Of a stretch of 64,000 nucleotides of DNA, positions 31,673-40,776 are shown piece by piece. Source of the stretch: Mycobacterium sp. PSTR-4-N (GTDB lineage: Bacteria; Actinomycetota; Actinomycetes; Mycobacteriales; Mycobacteriaceae); contig NZ_JAKRFN010000006.1 of assembly GCF_022348085.1 (NCBI RefSeq), positions 124,001 to 188,000 on the forward strand, in the 5' to 3' direction. The notes below the pieces were generated by a model. That model did no database searches, was not told where the DNA came from, and worked only from the letters and a program-made list of their open reading frames with translations. The translations under genes and the position numbers were made by a program. Positions within the stretch are counted from its first letter, which is position 1, and every line of letters starts with the position of its first letter.

Positions 31673-32172
31673 GGCTGCGCCGCCGGCGGGGCGGGTGGTG
31701 GTGGCGGCGCGCCGGGAGGCGGCGGTGGAGGCGGTGGTTCTTCCACGACGCGCAGGACGTTCACCGACAGCCTCGCTCCCGGTGGCCCTTCGATCTGGAC
31801 GTCCTTGAAGATCTCCGCCTTCTCGCCCTGCACGGTGAACCGGCCCGGCTGCGGCGCGGTACCGCCAGTGACCTCGTACTCGACGGCGAACGGCGTCTCC
31901 GGGAAAGGATGCAGCCCAACGTATTTGGGTTCGATCGTGTAGGTGTACACGCACGGGCCGTTGGGCTGGCAGGTCTGGTTGGTCACCGTGACCCCGATCA
32001 GGAATTCCTTGACCGTGGGCACCGACGGCGGTGGCGGAGCGGGCGGTGTCCGACGCGGGATCGCGGACTGCTGCTCGTCGGACCTGGCCACCAGCACGAG
32101 CGACGCGATGCCGACGCCGCTGGCCAGCACTCCGATGATCGCCAGCGCGGCGAGGAGTTTGCGGAAGGTCAC
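31669..32172 (-). CDS. single-pass membrane-anchored protein with proline-rich tail
   Basis: 167 residues from GTG 32172 (VTFRKLLAALAIIGVLASGV...): one N-terminal membrane segment, a Pro-rich spacer (TPPAPPPPSVPTV), an extracytoplasmic beta-rich domain of about 85 residues with two cysteines (TCQPNGPCVYTYTI) and a C-terminal run of prolines (about residues 145-167). Topology resembles MmpS-type accessory lipoproteins, but no specific motif supports that. Overlaps the thioesterase start by 4 nt. Confidence 0.72.
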   Translation of the reverse strand: MTFRKLLAALAIIGVLASGVGIASLVLVARSDEQQSAIPRRTPPAPPPPSVPTVKEFLIGVTVTNQTCQPNGPCVYTYTIEPKYVGLHPFPETPFAVEYEVTGGTAPQPGRFTVQGEKAEIFKDVQIEGPPGARLSVNVLRVVEEPPPPPPPPGAPPPPPAPPAAQP

Positions 32173-32222
32173 CTGGGCAGGGTAGCGGCTGATGTCACTC
32201 TGCGACGCTATCGCCCTCCGGG

Positions 32223-32504
32223 TCAGAGCGGGAACGGCGGCCGGCCGACGCCGCTGATCATCAGATGTCCACCCGGGGTTCGCTCCACGAGGCGGGCGGC
32301 CACATCGTCGTCGGCCACGCACAGTCGAGCCGCAGCGCTGCCCGACCGGACTTCCTCCGGCACGTCGTAGACGGTGCCCTGCCAGTGGTAGCGCCCGTCG
32401 AACGGGTTGATCGAGCCCGTCAGTCGCACTCGTACGGCATGACGCGTGTCGCCGACGACCAGGCTGGCGGGTCCGTCGTATCCGCGATCCCCCACGTCGA
32501 TCAC
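32223..32504 (-). CDS. DUF4873 domain protein
   Basis: 93 residues from GTG 32504, which overlaps the stop of the diiron oxygenase by 4 nt. It has the DUF4873 pattern GYDGPASLVVGDTRHAVRVRL, INPFDGRYHWQGTVYD and ISGVGRPPF. This domain is often fused to flavin monooxygenases in mycobacteria; here it is stand-alone and coupled to an oxygenase, so an accessory or ligand-binding role is likely. Confidence 0.78.
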   Translation of the reverse strand: MIDVGDRGYDGPASLVVGDTRHAVRVRLTGSINPFDGRYHWQGTVYDVPEEVRSGSAAARLCVADDDVAARLVERTPGGHLMISGVGRPPFPL

Positions 32505-33412
32505 AGGAAGTGACTGCGCTTCCACATCCGGCGGGCCACCGGCCCCATCAGCCCGACGTCGTCGAGGAACTCGCCCAGCGGCGCGAAACCCGTTCGCTGG
32601 ACGGCGTGGAAGTGCGGGTTGGCGCGGGCCTGCCGTTGCGCTTCGGCGCCGTCGAGACCTACGCGTTGGTAGAGGCCGCGTCGGGTGAAGTTCTGGAGGT
32701 AGAGCCGGGCGCCGAGGCCGTGCAGGTTGGACAGCAGCCAGCGCATGCGCGGCGACAGCGAGCCGACGTCCCGCCGGATGCCGTCGCGGGCGAACTGGAT
32801 GTGGCGAGCCTCCTCGGTGACGTGGATGCGCATCACACGCTGCACCAGGGGCTGAACGTCGTCGCCGTCCTCGAGGATCCTGCGTTGCAACGCATCGAAG
32901 ATCTCCTCCCCGACCAGCGCTGCGATCCACAGCATCGGACCGCGGAACACGAAGGCCATCGCATTGACCCGGCGCGCTGCATTCCCGGTGGGCCAGAAGG
33001 GCTCCACGCCCACGCGCTCGATCGCCCTGCCGAACATCAGCATGTGGCGCGCCTCGTCACCCAGCTCGGTCAGCTCGTAGAACGTGCTGTGCGCCGTCGG
33101 CGAGGAGTGGATCATGCCGCGTAGCAACGACTGATTGAGCATGTTCTCGAACCAGATCCCCATCGACAGGTAGTTGACGAACTCCTGCCGCGACAGTTCG
33201 AACCGCTGCTGTTGGGACATCTGCTCCCACAGCGGCGTGCCGTAGAGCGACGACATCTGCGGCGGGACGTAGTACTTGTCATCGGCCAGTGGGGCGTCCC
33301 AGTCGATGTCGACGACGGGTTCGTAGGACTTCTTGGCCGAGCCCTTGAGCAGCCGCAGCGAGATGTCCTCCCGACTGGCACCACTACCTGGCATGGTCGA
33401 CGAGATGGTCAT
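32501..33412 (-). CDS. AurF-family diiron N-oxygenase-like protein
   Basis: 303 residues of the p-aminobenzoate N-oxygenase (AurF/PF11583) superfamily. Two carboxylate-His motifs are visible (LGDEARHMLMFG about residue 123, TEEARHIQFARDGI about 206), with LVGEEIFDALQRR between them as a further Glu source, which would bind two irons. AurF converts arylamines to nitro compounds; many mycobacterial relatives have unknown substrates. First gene of the run with DUF4873, divergent from a PucR-like regulator (116 bp apart) that may control it. Confidence 0.85.
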   Translation of the reverse strand: MTISSTMPGSGASREDISLRLLKGSAKKSYEPVVDIDWDAPLADDKYYVPPQMSSLYGTPLWEQMSQQQRFELSRQEFVNYLSMGIWFENMLNQSLLRGMIHSSPTAHSTFYELTELGDEARHMLMFGRAIERVGVEPFWPTGNAARRVNAMAFVFRGPMLWIAALVGEEIFDALQRRILEDGDDVQPLVQRVMRIHVTEEARHIQFARDGIRRDVGSLSPRMRWLLSNLHGLGARLYLQNFTRRGLYQRVGLDGAEAQRQARANPHFHAVQRTGFAPLGEFLDDVGLMGPVARRMWKRSHFL

Positions 33413-33528
33413 GCCGCCTATTCTTCTTCACCTCTGTGGGCAGCTTCTCGCCCCGAACGGCCAAACTTTCCCGATGAAACTGCCTTGAGAGGGCAACCGC
33501 GGGTTCCCGGGCCCGTACGATCGTCGGC

Positions 33529-34716
33529 ATGGCCGAGCCACCGACCCCGGGACCGCGAATTGTCGGGCTCCCGCCGCACACGCTCGCCGCGATGCGGGCG
33601 GGGTTGCCTGACCTGATCGACCGCATGGTGTTGGCCGTGATCGCCGAGGTACCCGCGCTGGCAGCCGCTGCCGAGGAGTCGTGGCGGCCGGTCATCGACG
33701 CATCGGCCGACCAGCTGTTGGGTGCCTTGCTGAACCAATTGCACGCGTCGACAGAACCGCTCACGGCCGTGCCGATGCAGGACGTGCTGGACACGGCCTA
33801 CCGCTTCGGCCGCCGTGAAGCCCGCAACGGCCGCCCCACTGAGGTGCAGCTGGCGGCTTACCGGGTGGGGGCGCGCGAACTGTGGCGCGACTGGAGTTCT
33901 CTGGCTGTGCGTGACGGCATCGACCGAGACCAGATCAGCGCATTCGCCGAGATGTTCTTTGCCTACCTGGATCAGATCTCGGCAGCAGGAGTGGCGGGTT
34001 ATGCCGAGGAACAGGCCAAATCAGGGTTGGACCGCGAGCGGCAGCGGGAGCGGCTGGTTCGCCTGGTGTTGAGCGGCGCGCCCACGGAGGAGCTGGAACG
34101 CGCTGCAGCAGAGGCGAATTGGGTTGTCCCGCGCACGCTCACGGCGGTCGTGTTGGCGAGCCGGCGGCATGCCGCGATCTCGGCAGATCCACGCACGCTC
34201 AATGTGCCCGAGGATGCCATCGAGGAGGTGGCCTCCGGTCAACATGTGGTCCTCGTCTGCGATGTCGGCGGCACGGCCCGCGCACCGTTCCTCGTATCAC
34301 TGGACACAGCGAATGCGGTTGTGGGACCGGCGACGCCGTGGCAGACGGCGCGATCGTCGGTACGCCGGGCGGTTCGGGCCGCGGCGCTGCGCGGACCGGA
34401 TGCCGTCGGCGTCCTGGACACCGACGAGTTCCTCCCGGAACTGGTGGTCAGCGCCGACTCCGAAGCCCTTGCGGACCTGCGCAATCGCGTGCTTGCGCCG
34501 TTGGCGGGGATGCCCGACCGGGCGCGGGACCGGCTCGTCGAGACGCTGCGGTCCTGGTTGCTGCACCAGGGCCGCCGCGAGGACGTGGCTGCCGAGCTGT
34601 ACGTCTCGCCCTCGACGATCCGCTATCGGTTGCGACAACTGCGCGACGCCTACGGCGATAGGTTGCAGGATTCGCGAACGATCGCCGAACTCACTGTCGC
34701 CCTTGCGGTTACGTGA
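33529..34716 (+). CDS. PucR-family transcriptional regulator
   Basis: 395 residues with the actinobacterial CdaR/PucR architecture: an N-terminal helical region (PGPRIVGLPPHTLAAM...), a central GGDEF-like fold (about 170-300), and a C-terminal HTH_30 (LYVSPSTIRYRLRQLRDAYG). It probably acts on the divergent oxygenase cluster. Its stop overlaps by 8 nt the residual end of a convergent Prim-PolC gene. It is the last intact core gene before the island. Confidence 0.86.
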   Translation: MAEPPTPGPRIVGLPPHTLAAMRAGLPDLIDRMVLAVIAEVPALAAAAEESWRPVIDASADQLLGALLNQLHASTEPLTAVPMQDVLDTAYRFGRREARNGRPTEVQLAAYRVGARELWRDWSSLAVRDGIDRDQISAFAEMFFAYLDQISAAGVAGYAEEQAKSGLDRERQRERLVRLVLSGAPTEELERAAAEANWVVPRTLTAVVLASRRHAAISADPRTLNVPEDAIEEVASGQHVVLVCDVGGTARAPFLVSLDTANAVVGPATPWQTARSSVRRAVRAAALRGPDAVGVLDTDEFLPELVVSADSEALADLRNRVLAPLAGMPDRARDRLVETLRSWLLHQGRREDVAAELYVSPSTIRYRLRQLRDAYGDRLQDSRTIAELTVALAVT

Positions 34717-34798
34717 TCGGATTTCCCTCGTCGTCCCAGTGCGCCGCGACCTTCTTGCTCGGCTGCACGCGCGGCGGTTCGCCCGGCATCTTCGGGTA
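34709..34798 (-). pseudogene. 3' remnant of a Prim-PolC / LigD-polymerase-like gene
   Basis: The last 29 codons (YPKMPGEPPRVQPSKKVAAH, then WDDEGNPIT) before a TAA match the C-terminus of the intact gene at 43747-44829 (YPKMPGEPPRVQPSRKVAAN). No upstream catalytic part remains: sequence beyond about 34,830 is unrelated. GC-rich codon use here is like the core, so this is probably the native copy (Rv3730c position), cut by the island. PELPGEPS just upstream may also belong to it. Confidence 0.8.
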
Positions 34799-35355
34799 GC
34801 TCGGTTCTCCGGGTAGTTCAGGGCTGTGCGGTCGTGAAGCTCCTCCGGCGCTGTGGGTCGTCGACCTTGAGACCGGCCGGTGGTGGGCTTGTTTGCTGAG
34901 CATCTTGAGGTGGACAGACTGGCCGCCGCAAGACGGTGTGACCGTCACGACGGACCTCACCGCCTCAGTCCCAAGGCGTGCCAACCATCCGCATTGTAGA
35001 CATTGCGTTCGGTCTCGAATCTAGTTGCAGCGCAGCGCTAACTCACAGACCGCGTTTCACAGCGCATACCGCACGCAAGGTGGTGGTTGCAACCAACATT
35101 CGGCTTAGCTTCTCTCGAACAGCTCGACGCTACCTAGTACTACAGTTGTAAGTACTAGAGGCCGAGATCGTCGGCGAAAGGAACAGGTGCGACCCCAGTC
35201 ACCTGGCGGAGTCGCAATAGCGCAATAACCTTTCAGATGGCCTCTTGGCAAGATTCGCTTATGAGTGGGGTCGATGGCCAGAAACGCTAGAGGCGGCACT
35301 GTCCGACACCAACGCAGGACCGCAGTCGAAGTTTCAAGCACCTGCCGACTCGCGA
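34799..35355. other. island left border, no gene seen
   Basis: 557 bp without a convincing coding frame; GC drops after about 34,960. It contains CTAGTACT (35134-35141) and AGTACTAG (35151-35158), a perfect 8-bp inverted repeat around 9 nt that could be a recombinase or regulator site. I see nothing else. Confidence 0.6.
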
Positions 35356-36456
35356 CTACACTCCTGGCCCTTCCTCGTGGTAGCCGTAGTCGGCAGGGTC
35401 GATGTCTGCATACTGCCACTCGTCGGCACTTTCGGCGTCGCGCGCATCACGCCAACCCTCTTCCTCATCATCGGTAGCCTCGTCCGTACCGAGATCGAGG
35501 CTGAACTGAACGTCGGTCAGCACCAAATGCTCCTGATCAAGATGCAAGTTGCAAACAGGACACTCGGCATACTCGACGGTCCCTGACACTATTGCGTAAA
35601 AAGCGAAGCTGTGCGGTGCATCAGAATCGTCGACATCGATTTCCCGCTGCACGTCATACACGACCCACATGTAGTTTCCGCAGGCCGGGCAGTTGTGCTT
35701 CCGAGACGTTTGATAGTCCTCCACCGGGGGCAAGCGCGCCTCAAGTTCGCTAACTACTCGATTGCGATCGTTTTCACTGAGGCCAGCGACCAACTTCGCG
35801 TAGATTGACTTCGCTTCACCGACCGCATCACTGTAAAATTCCAGCAAACTCTCATATCCAGCCTTTCGGCGCGCTTCGACGATTGCGAAGTGCTTGGGTG
35901 ACCAGAACTCGTTGAGGTCGGCTGATTGATTCATGGCGTCGCGAATTTTAAACACGCCATCCACCAGGGTCACCAATTCGTTGAGGGCGGTGTCCAGGTC
36001 CTGATCGTTTGGCGACAGTGCCAAGTGCTGGGCACCATGCCGAACTTCGAACAGCAACTTGGGCTCCGGCAAGCCAGGCGCGTTACCCGGCTTGCAGTCA
36101 TTAAGCCGCCGCAGCGCGTCGGTGCCCCCGATAGTGCCAACCTTGCCCTGATGTAGCTGCCGCGAAATGCCGGCTAACGCCCACAACGTGGGCGTACCGC
36201 TGTTCTTCTCGGCTATGAGGACGGGGCTGATGCTCGCCAGGGTCGCCTTTAGAAGCATTTCGCCCGCCTGACCGATCGCAGCCAAACGAACCCACCGGTC
36301 GAACCCCGACTGGTCCGCTGGCGGCTCCTCAATAGCTCGCCGAGCGCAGTCAGCGGCCAGCTCGAACAAGGCCTGAGCCAGCTCGGGGTGCGGCTTTTGC
36401 CCGTAAACCGTGTTCCATGATTTATGGGATGGCGGGCGAGATGGGTTCGTCATCAT
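35356..36456 (-). CDS. possible HEPN-domain / zinc-ribbon protein
   Basis: 366 residues; no family recognised with certainty. A helical N-terminal region carries Arg139-His140-Gly-Ala-Gln-His144 in LFEVRHGAQHLAL, the R-x4-H pattern of HEPN RNases, preceded by an all-helical stretch. Further on, Cys255-Pro-Ala-Cys258 and Cys298-Pro-Val-Cys301 make a probable zinc site in two CPxC knuckles. The last 55 residues are very acidic. ATG at 36456 or 36453 could start it, and no clear ribosome site is seen. It is the first gene inside the island; HEPN proteins in islands are commonly defence or toxin components, which is inference here. Confidence 0.6.
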   Translation of the reverse strand: MMTNPSRPPSHKSWNTVYGQKPHPELAQALFELAADCARRAIEEPPADQSGFDRWVRLAAIGQAGEMLLKATLASISPVLIAEKNSGTPTLWALAGISRQLHQGKVGTIGGTDALRRLNDCKPGNAPGLPEPKLLFEVRHGAQHLALSPNDQDLDTALNELVTLVDGVFKIRDAMNQSADLNEFWSPKHFAIVEARRKAGYESLLEFYSDAVGEAKSIYAKLVAGLSENDRNRVVSELEARLPPVEDYQTSRKHNCPACGNYMWVVYDVQREIDVDDSDAPHSFAFYAIVSGTVEYAECPVCNLHLDQEHLVLTDVQFSLDLGTDEATDDEEEGWRDARDAESADEWQYADIDPADYGYHEEGPGV

Positions 36457-36929
36457 TCTGTACGTTAGCTGTCATTACCTACGGGAGGCACGGGTTTTGC
36501 CCACAACGCTGTTTGCGACGTATCCAATGCCCACGGCAACGAGCGCCCCATGAAGCTTCGTCTAGGCAGAACGGGCTGCCGCTTCATAGAGGTCAGGAGC
36601 ACATTTTCTAAGCACACGAGGGCCCTGCCTAGCAGTTCATTGAGTACATCGCGGAGGAGCTTCACTCATCGAGGGTGACCCGTTTCGTAATCCAGTCGCT
36701 GTTCGACTTTGATTGCTGGATCGCAGCCGACTGTAGGGTGAACCCCGTCTGAGTGGCCAGTTGGGAGGAAGGGCGAAGCGGGAATAAATCGCAGCCGAGG
36801 CTGCCACCCGCGACGACTCCGTGCACTAGACCAGCGGCCCGTCGCCTTATAATGCCTAGTCATCCAGCAACATCCAGGGGTGGTCCGTAGTAGTCGCTGA
36901 TGGTGGTCTCTTTCGGTTGCGCATTGCAG
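36457..36929. other. no gene seen
   Basis: 473 bp with only short, unconvincing frames on both strands and no repeat or RNA I can identify. It probably contains the promoter for the possible HEPN gene. Confidence 0.5.
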
Positions 36930-38036
36930 TCAGGCAATCGGAAGAATTCTGAACCCGTATTGCAGCAGCGGCGCTAGAGAGGTTTGCACTACGCCGCCTG
37001 CCGAGCCTGTCAGAGGGACGAATACATAGAGGTTTCCATCCGTCGTCGTTGTCACCGCGTAGCTCCCCCCGCGGTAAACCGCGACGTCGTTCTCTAGGTC
37101 GAAGTTCGATGAGTACGTCGCGATTCCCATTGGAACGCCATTTAGCGACGTACAAACCGCGGACCCAGTTGAATTGCGCAACACATCTGCACCATTGAAG
37201 TACGTCCCGGGCTGGCAAACGACTCGGCGCCATTCATCGGATGTTGACGGGCCATCGGCCTGGGTCGAGTCCTCAGCGTCCTGAGAGGAGTTCGCAAATC
37301 CAAAAATGACCACTACCAGTCCCAGCAGCACTGCCGGCACCCCAAGTAGCGCGATGCGGCCGAAAACCGGTAGTGCGCGCCATGCAAGCAACGCGTGCTG
37401 CCGCCAAGACATCTCAGCGGATCCACCCACCGGGACCGCTTCTGGGCCAGCCATCTCACTCAACGACTTGCCGTGAGGCCAGAGGTGCTCTGCGGGTGAT
37501 GTGGCTGGCTTGTTTTTAGTTTGGGGTGGCGAGGAAGGTGTTGAAGGCGGCTCAGGCCGTCTCGGACGCCGCTTGGGTTGGATCTTCGCTTTGGGGTCGT
37601 TCAGCTCGTCGCGGCTAAATGCGTAGAGTTCGTCGTCGTCCTCGAACCGAACAAAGACATTCATGTCGTCCGCGCCGTCCATCAGTGCGACGACTTCGCC
37701 CACCTGCCCATACCGCTCGTCTCCGTCAGCAACAACCCTTACCCGTCGCCCCACCTGCACGTTAAAGAGGGGCGGTCGCGGCTCGGACGCCGCCTTCTTG
37801 CTGCCCCCACCAGCGTTCTTCTGCCGTGGTTCTTGTTTGCGGAGCTCGACAGCACTGAATGCGTAGAGATCTTCGTCGGATGGGAATTTGACGAAGACAT
37901 TCATTCCGTCGGCGCCATCCATCACGTTATGGACCTGACCAATCTCGCCAGAATGGCCGTCACCCTCAGCAATGACTTTGACGCGGTCGCCCGCACGAAT
38001 AATGAGGCGCGATTGCGACCCGGAACTAGAGGTCAA
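36930..38036 (-). CDS. tandem KOW-like repeat membrane protein
   Basis: 368 residues. Two clearly homologous repeats (about 14-66 and 95-146), each reading GDRVKVIAEGDGHSGEIGQV-like then MDGAD(G/D)MNVFV(K/R)F and DLYAF/ELYAF, a small SH3/KOW-type barrel. A Lys/Pro-rich linker (150-180), one membrane segment (about 226-248, LLGVPAVLLGLVVVIFGF) and an outside domain of 120 residues with Cys274 and Cys295 follow. The repeats would face the cytoplasm. Unknown function; no family assigned. Confidence 0.7.
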   Translation of the reverse strand: MTSSSGSQSRLIIRAGDRVKVIAEGDGHSGEIGQVHNVMDGADGMNVFVKFPSDEDLYAFSAVELRKQEPRQKNAGGGSKKAASEPRPPLFNVQVGRRVRVVADGDERYGQVGEVVALMDGADDMNVFVRFEDDDELYAFSRDELNDPKAKIQPKRRPRRPEPPSTPSSPPQTKNKPATSPAEHLWPHGKSLSEMAGPEAVPVGGSAEMSWRQHALLAWRALPVFGRIALLGVPAVLLGLVVVIFGFANSSQDAEDSTQADGPSTSDEWRRVVCQPGTYFNGADVLRNSTGSAVCTSLNGVPMGIATYSSNFDLENDVAVYRGGSYAVTTTTDGNLYVFVPLTGSAGGVVQTSLAPLLQYGFRILPIA

Positions 38037-38272
38037 CTGGCGAGGCTCCTGAGCTAGATCGATGACAGCAATGCATCAGCTACGCTAGCGGATTGCCCTG
38101 ACCACTAGCTAGTAACCGTCCAAACGGCCATCTCAAACTAAACGGGATGAGGGGCGCACGATGCACTCTCACGCTAACGTCCCCAAACCCGCAATGGGAT
38201 CAGGAAAAGCTAACGGCATCTAAATGGTCTGGTGCGCAGCAGTATTGAGTTGACCCACTCGTGGTGCTGCAT

Positions 38273-40084
38273 TCAGTTTCCAGCTTTTGCCCATGCAACG
38301 ATGTCGTCCAGCACGGCACGGATCGAAGGTAACGGCACTTTCGCAAGGTCAAGTCTACGAACAAGTTCCCGTACGCCGACCGGAGTAGAAATCTGCAGCC
38401 CGTAACGTTCATTCGCGAACGATTTCCAGTCGACCGAATCTGACGGACCCTTGCCGAGGTGCTCGCGACACTCAGCGACGAGCTCTTTCCAGCCCGGGAA
38501 AGGTCCATTGAGGTGTTCACGAATGGCGTCGGCGGGGAGCGCGAAAAGTAGATCCGCCTCGGGAACGCCGAAAGATGTCGGTGTCGGCACGCCCTTCTCT
38601 TCGGCGATCTGGATGACTCTCAACACCTTTCGTTCCTCAGAAGAACGTTTCCGCCCAGAACGTGCAGCCATCGTGGCCGGGTCGGTCGCGTCCGTGAGGA
38701 TGCCGGTCTTGATGCCAAGTCCAGCAACGAGTTCGACAGCGATGAGTCCTTCGAGGTTTCGGGTTCCATGAATTGGAATGACCTTTACCCCGGCGGCATC
38801 CAGTTCGATACCCCCGTACTCATCTAGGACAGCTTCATCTAGTGGGCCTTCTACAAACAAGATCGCCCGGTGAATTGAAAGCGCTGCCGCTGGGCGCATC
38901 CCTACATCGTCAGCAAGTTCCAGCAGCCGCGTCGCGCTTGCCGACGGCAGAGTGCGGGCAATGGTTCGGCCAGTATCGAGTTCCCTTGCGATACGTACCA
39001 GAGTGGGCGGATCGAACTCATCGCCAGCCGCACGCAGGAACTCTTCGTGATGCGATGCCACCACCACGTTTAATCCGATGCCGACCATACGTTGGCACCA
39101 GCGGACTGCACTCGCGACCGCGGAAGGATGGAGGTGAGCTTCAGGCTCGTCGAGAAACAGAACATGCTCGGCATCCAAGCCGCCACCGACAACGAGATGC
39201 TGAGCTAGCTGTGTGACGACTGCTATCCATCGCGCGGCACCTCGGCCGATGTCGTTTACAGAGTCGGTGCGCAAGCCCGTATCTTCGTCCTCAAACTCGA
39301 CTGAGACCCAAGGCGCCTGGCCCCACTGGTTGGGAACGCAGAAACGTGCACGAATGGAACCCCTGATGAAATCCGGCAACAAGCTCGTCGCTAACTCGGC
39401 AAAGCTCGCGACACGTTCGTGGATCTCCGGCCGCACCCGCCAAGCCTCTACCTCGGTGTCGTCGATACGTTCTGACCAACCTCGACGAGGGTTTCGACCT
39501 TTGGCTGTTCTTCCACCTTGCATGAGTGGCTTGAGGAGTGCGGCGCCCACTCGTTCGTTGATGTTGTCGAAGTCCCAATCAAGGAAAAGACGTTGCGGGC
39601 GTGGACCTTTCGCACATGTTGACTTGAATTGCTCAAAGGACTCCCCCTCTGCAAGACTGGTCAGATCTCGCAAGAAGTAGGGGCCTGGATCCACGAAGGC
39701 CACCAGCGACTCCTCGTAGTCCCTGACCAAGGCGACCTCCCCACTTGGAAGCGAGTGAACCTGAAAGCCGACAGGCACAATCTCCCTCCCCACGTTGCCC
39801 AGCGATGCAACTTCATTGTCGAACTGCGAACCCCTATCGAGCTGGACATAGGCCGCGCCACGCGGGATCCCGGTAACGTCATCAACTCCGCGTAACCCGC
39901 GGACGGAACTCGACTGCCCCCATGGACCGGGCTCCTCACCTGAAGCCAATATTTCATAGATTGCTTCGAGGACGTTCGTCTTACCGGTGTTGTTCTTTCC
40001 GAACAGCACCGTGAACGGCCCGATTTCGAAATCCAGATAGTCGATAGATCTGTAGCCGACGAGTACCACTCGCGAGAGTCGCAT
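38273..40084 (-). CDS. OLD-family AAA ATPase-TOPRIM nuclease
   Basis: 603 residues from ATG 40084 (MRLSRVVLVGYRSIDYLDFE). ABC-type ATPase with Walker A FGKNNTGKT (28-36), signature-like segment and Walker B LFLDEPEAHLHPS, followed by H-loop VVVASHH. The C-terminal TOPRIM domain has Glu in LFVEGPLDEAVLDEY, IHGTRN and the acidic pair in LTDATDPAT. OLD nucleases act in phage defence (P2 Old, GajA of Gabija). No UvrD-type helicase (GajB) is adjacent, so this is a solitary (class 1) OLD. A frame extends upstream to 40147 without better evidence. Confidence 0.85.
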   Translation of the reverse strand: MRLSRVVLVGYRSIDYLDFEIGPFTVLFGKNNTGKTNVLEAIYEILASGEEPGPWGQSSSVRGLRGVDDVTGIPRGAAYVQLDRGSQFDNEVASLGNVGREIVPVGFQVHSLPSGEVALVRDYEESLVAFVDPGPYFLRDLTSLAEGESFEQFKSTCAKGPRPQRLFLDWDFDNINERVGAALLKPLMQGGRTAKGRNPRRGWSERIDDTEVEAWRVRPEIHERVASFAELATSLLPDFIRGSIRARFCVPNQWGQAPWVSVEFEDEDTGLRTDSVNDIGRGAARWIAVVTQLAQHLVVGGGLDAEHVLFLDEPEAHLHPSAVASAVRWCQRMVGIGLNVVVASHHEEFLRAAGDEFDPPTLVRIARELDTGRTIARTLPSASATRLLELADDVGMRPAAALSIHRAILFVEGPLDEAVLDEYGGIELDAAGVKVIPIHGTRNLEGLIAVELVAGLGIKTGILTDATDPATMAARSGRKRSSEERKVLRVIQIAEEKGVPTPTSFGVPEADLLFALPADAIREHLNGPFPGWKELVAECREHLGKGPSDSVDWKSFANERYGLQISTPVGVRELVRRLDLAKVPLPSIRAVLDDIVAWAKAGN

Positions 40085-40243
40085 GACCGCGACGATAGCT
40101 GACCGCCGGAAAGGGTTGGCCGCCACAACGGCGCCTGGACGCTCCACGAGATGCCCAGCGATCCGAAAAGCGTGTTTGTAGCGTGACGGTGTGCCCAGCC
40201 AGATTGGGGATCACCCCTGGATCACCCAATCGCCTGCCGTTAA

Positions 40244-40675
40244 CTAATGGCTACGAATCGGTTCCCCAGACCATGGGCAGATCTCCGAAGACCGACGCTG
40301 CGCACGCGTCACTGCATCATGGAAGGATCTCTGCACTGCCGGATCTTCGGACAAGCTCTCGGCTTCATACTGCAACCGGTTCCCGCATTTGCGAACGCTG
40401 TACACCGTGTAGTGGACGTCGATGCTGCACAGCGCTCTGTGCAGTCGCGCAACAAGCTGGTACCAGCCCGGGCCACACGCAATTCTCTTGTCGTACCCGG
40501 TCGGGATCCGGAGGAGCACCGTGATCAGTGCGTCTCGATACTTGCCAGCGTCGGTGGGAACGCTGAGCGCTTCTGCGGGGGCGAGTTGGTCTGCAGCCTC
40601 GAGGCCTACGAACCCGTTGGTGGCTGGCACCACCAACGGGTCTGGCCCCGACGGCCGGGGAGTCTTGGCGGACAC
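40244..40675 (-). CDS. hypothetical protein, paralogue of the 41244 gene
   Basis: 143 residues, GTG start. Core segment PTDAGKYRDALITVLLRIP, GPGWYQLVARLHRALCSIDV and HYTVYSVRKCGNRLQYEA aligns with PPDAGEHAAAIEAILRRIP, DAGWYPLVIATDTQLARLDP and HYRVHQIKEKFGLLCYY of the gene at 41244-41834. This copy has lost the C-terminal zinc-finger part, keeping only one CPWSGEP. Function unknown. Confidence 0.65.
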   Translation of the reverse strand: MSAKTPRPSGPDPLVVPATNGFVGLEAADQLAPAEALSVPTDAGKYRDALITVLLRIPTGYDKRIACGPGWYQLVARLHRALCSIDVHYTVYSVRKCGNRLQYEAESLSEDPAVQRSFHDAVTRAQRRSSEICPWSGEPIRSH

Positions 40676-40776
40676 GATGTAGGGTACTGCACTAAAGTCG
40701 CTCTAGGCGAACATTGACCTTCGGCGAGTGGCAATCGTATCTGGGTACTCGACGGTCCCCCGCCATCAGCCGCCAG

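Noticed and set aside
34709..34984. Reading the 91-codon minus-strand frame as a small intact gene
   Set aside because: Its last 29 codons match the end of Prim-PolC, and the upstream part is unrelated; best read as a truncated remnant.
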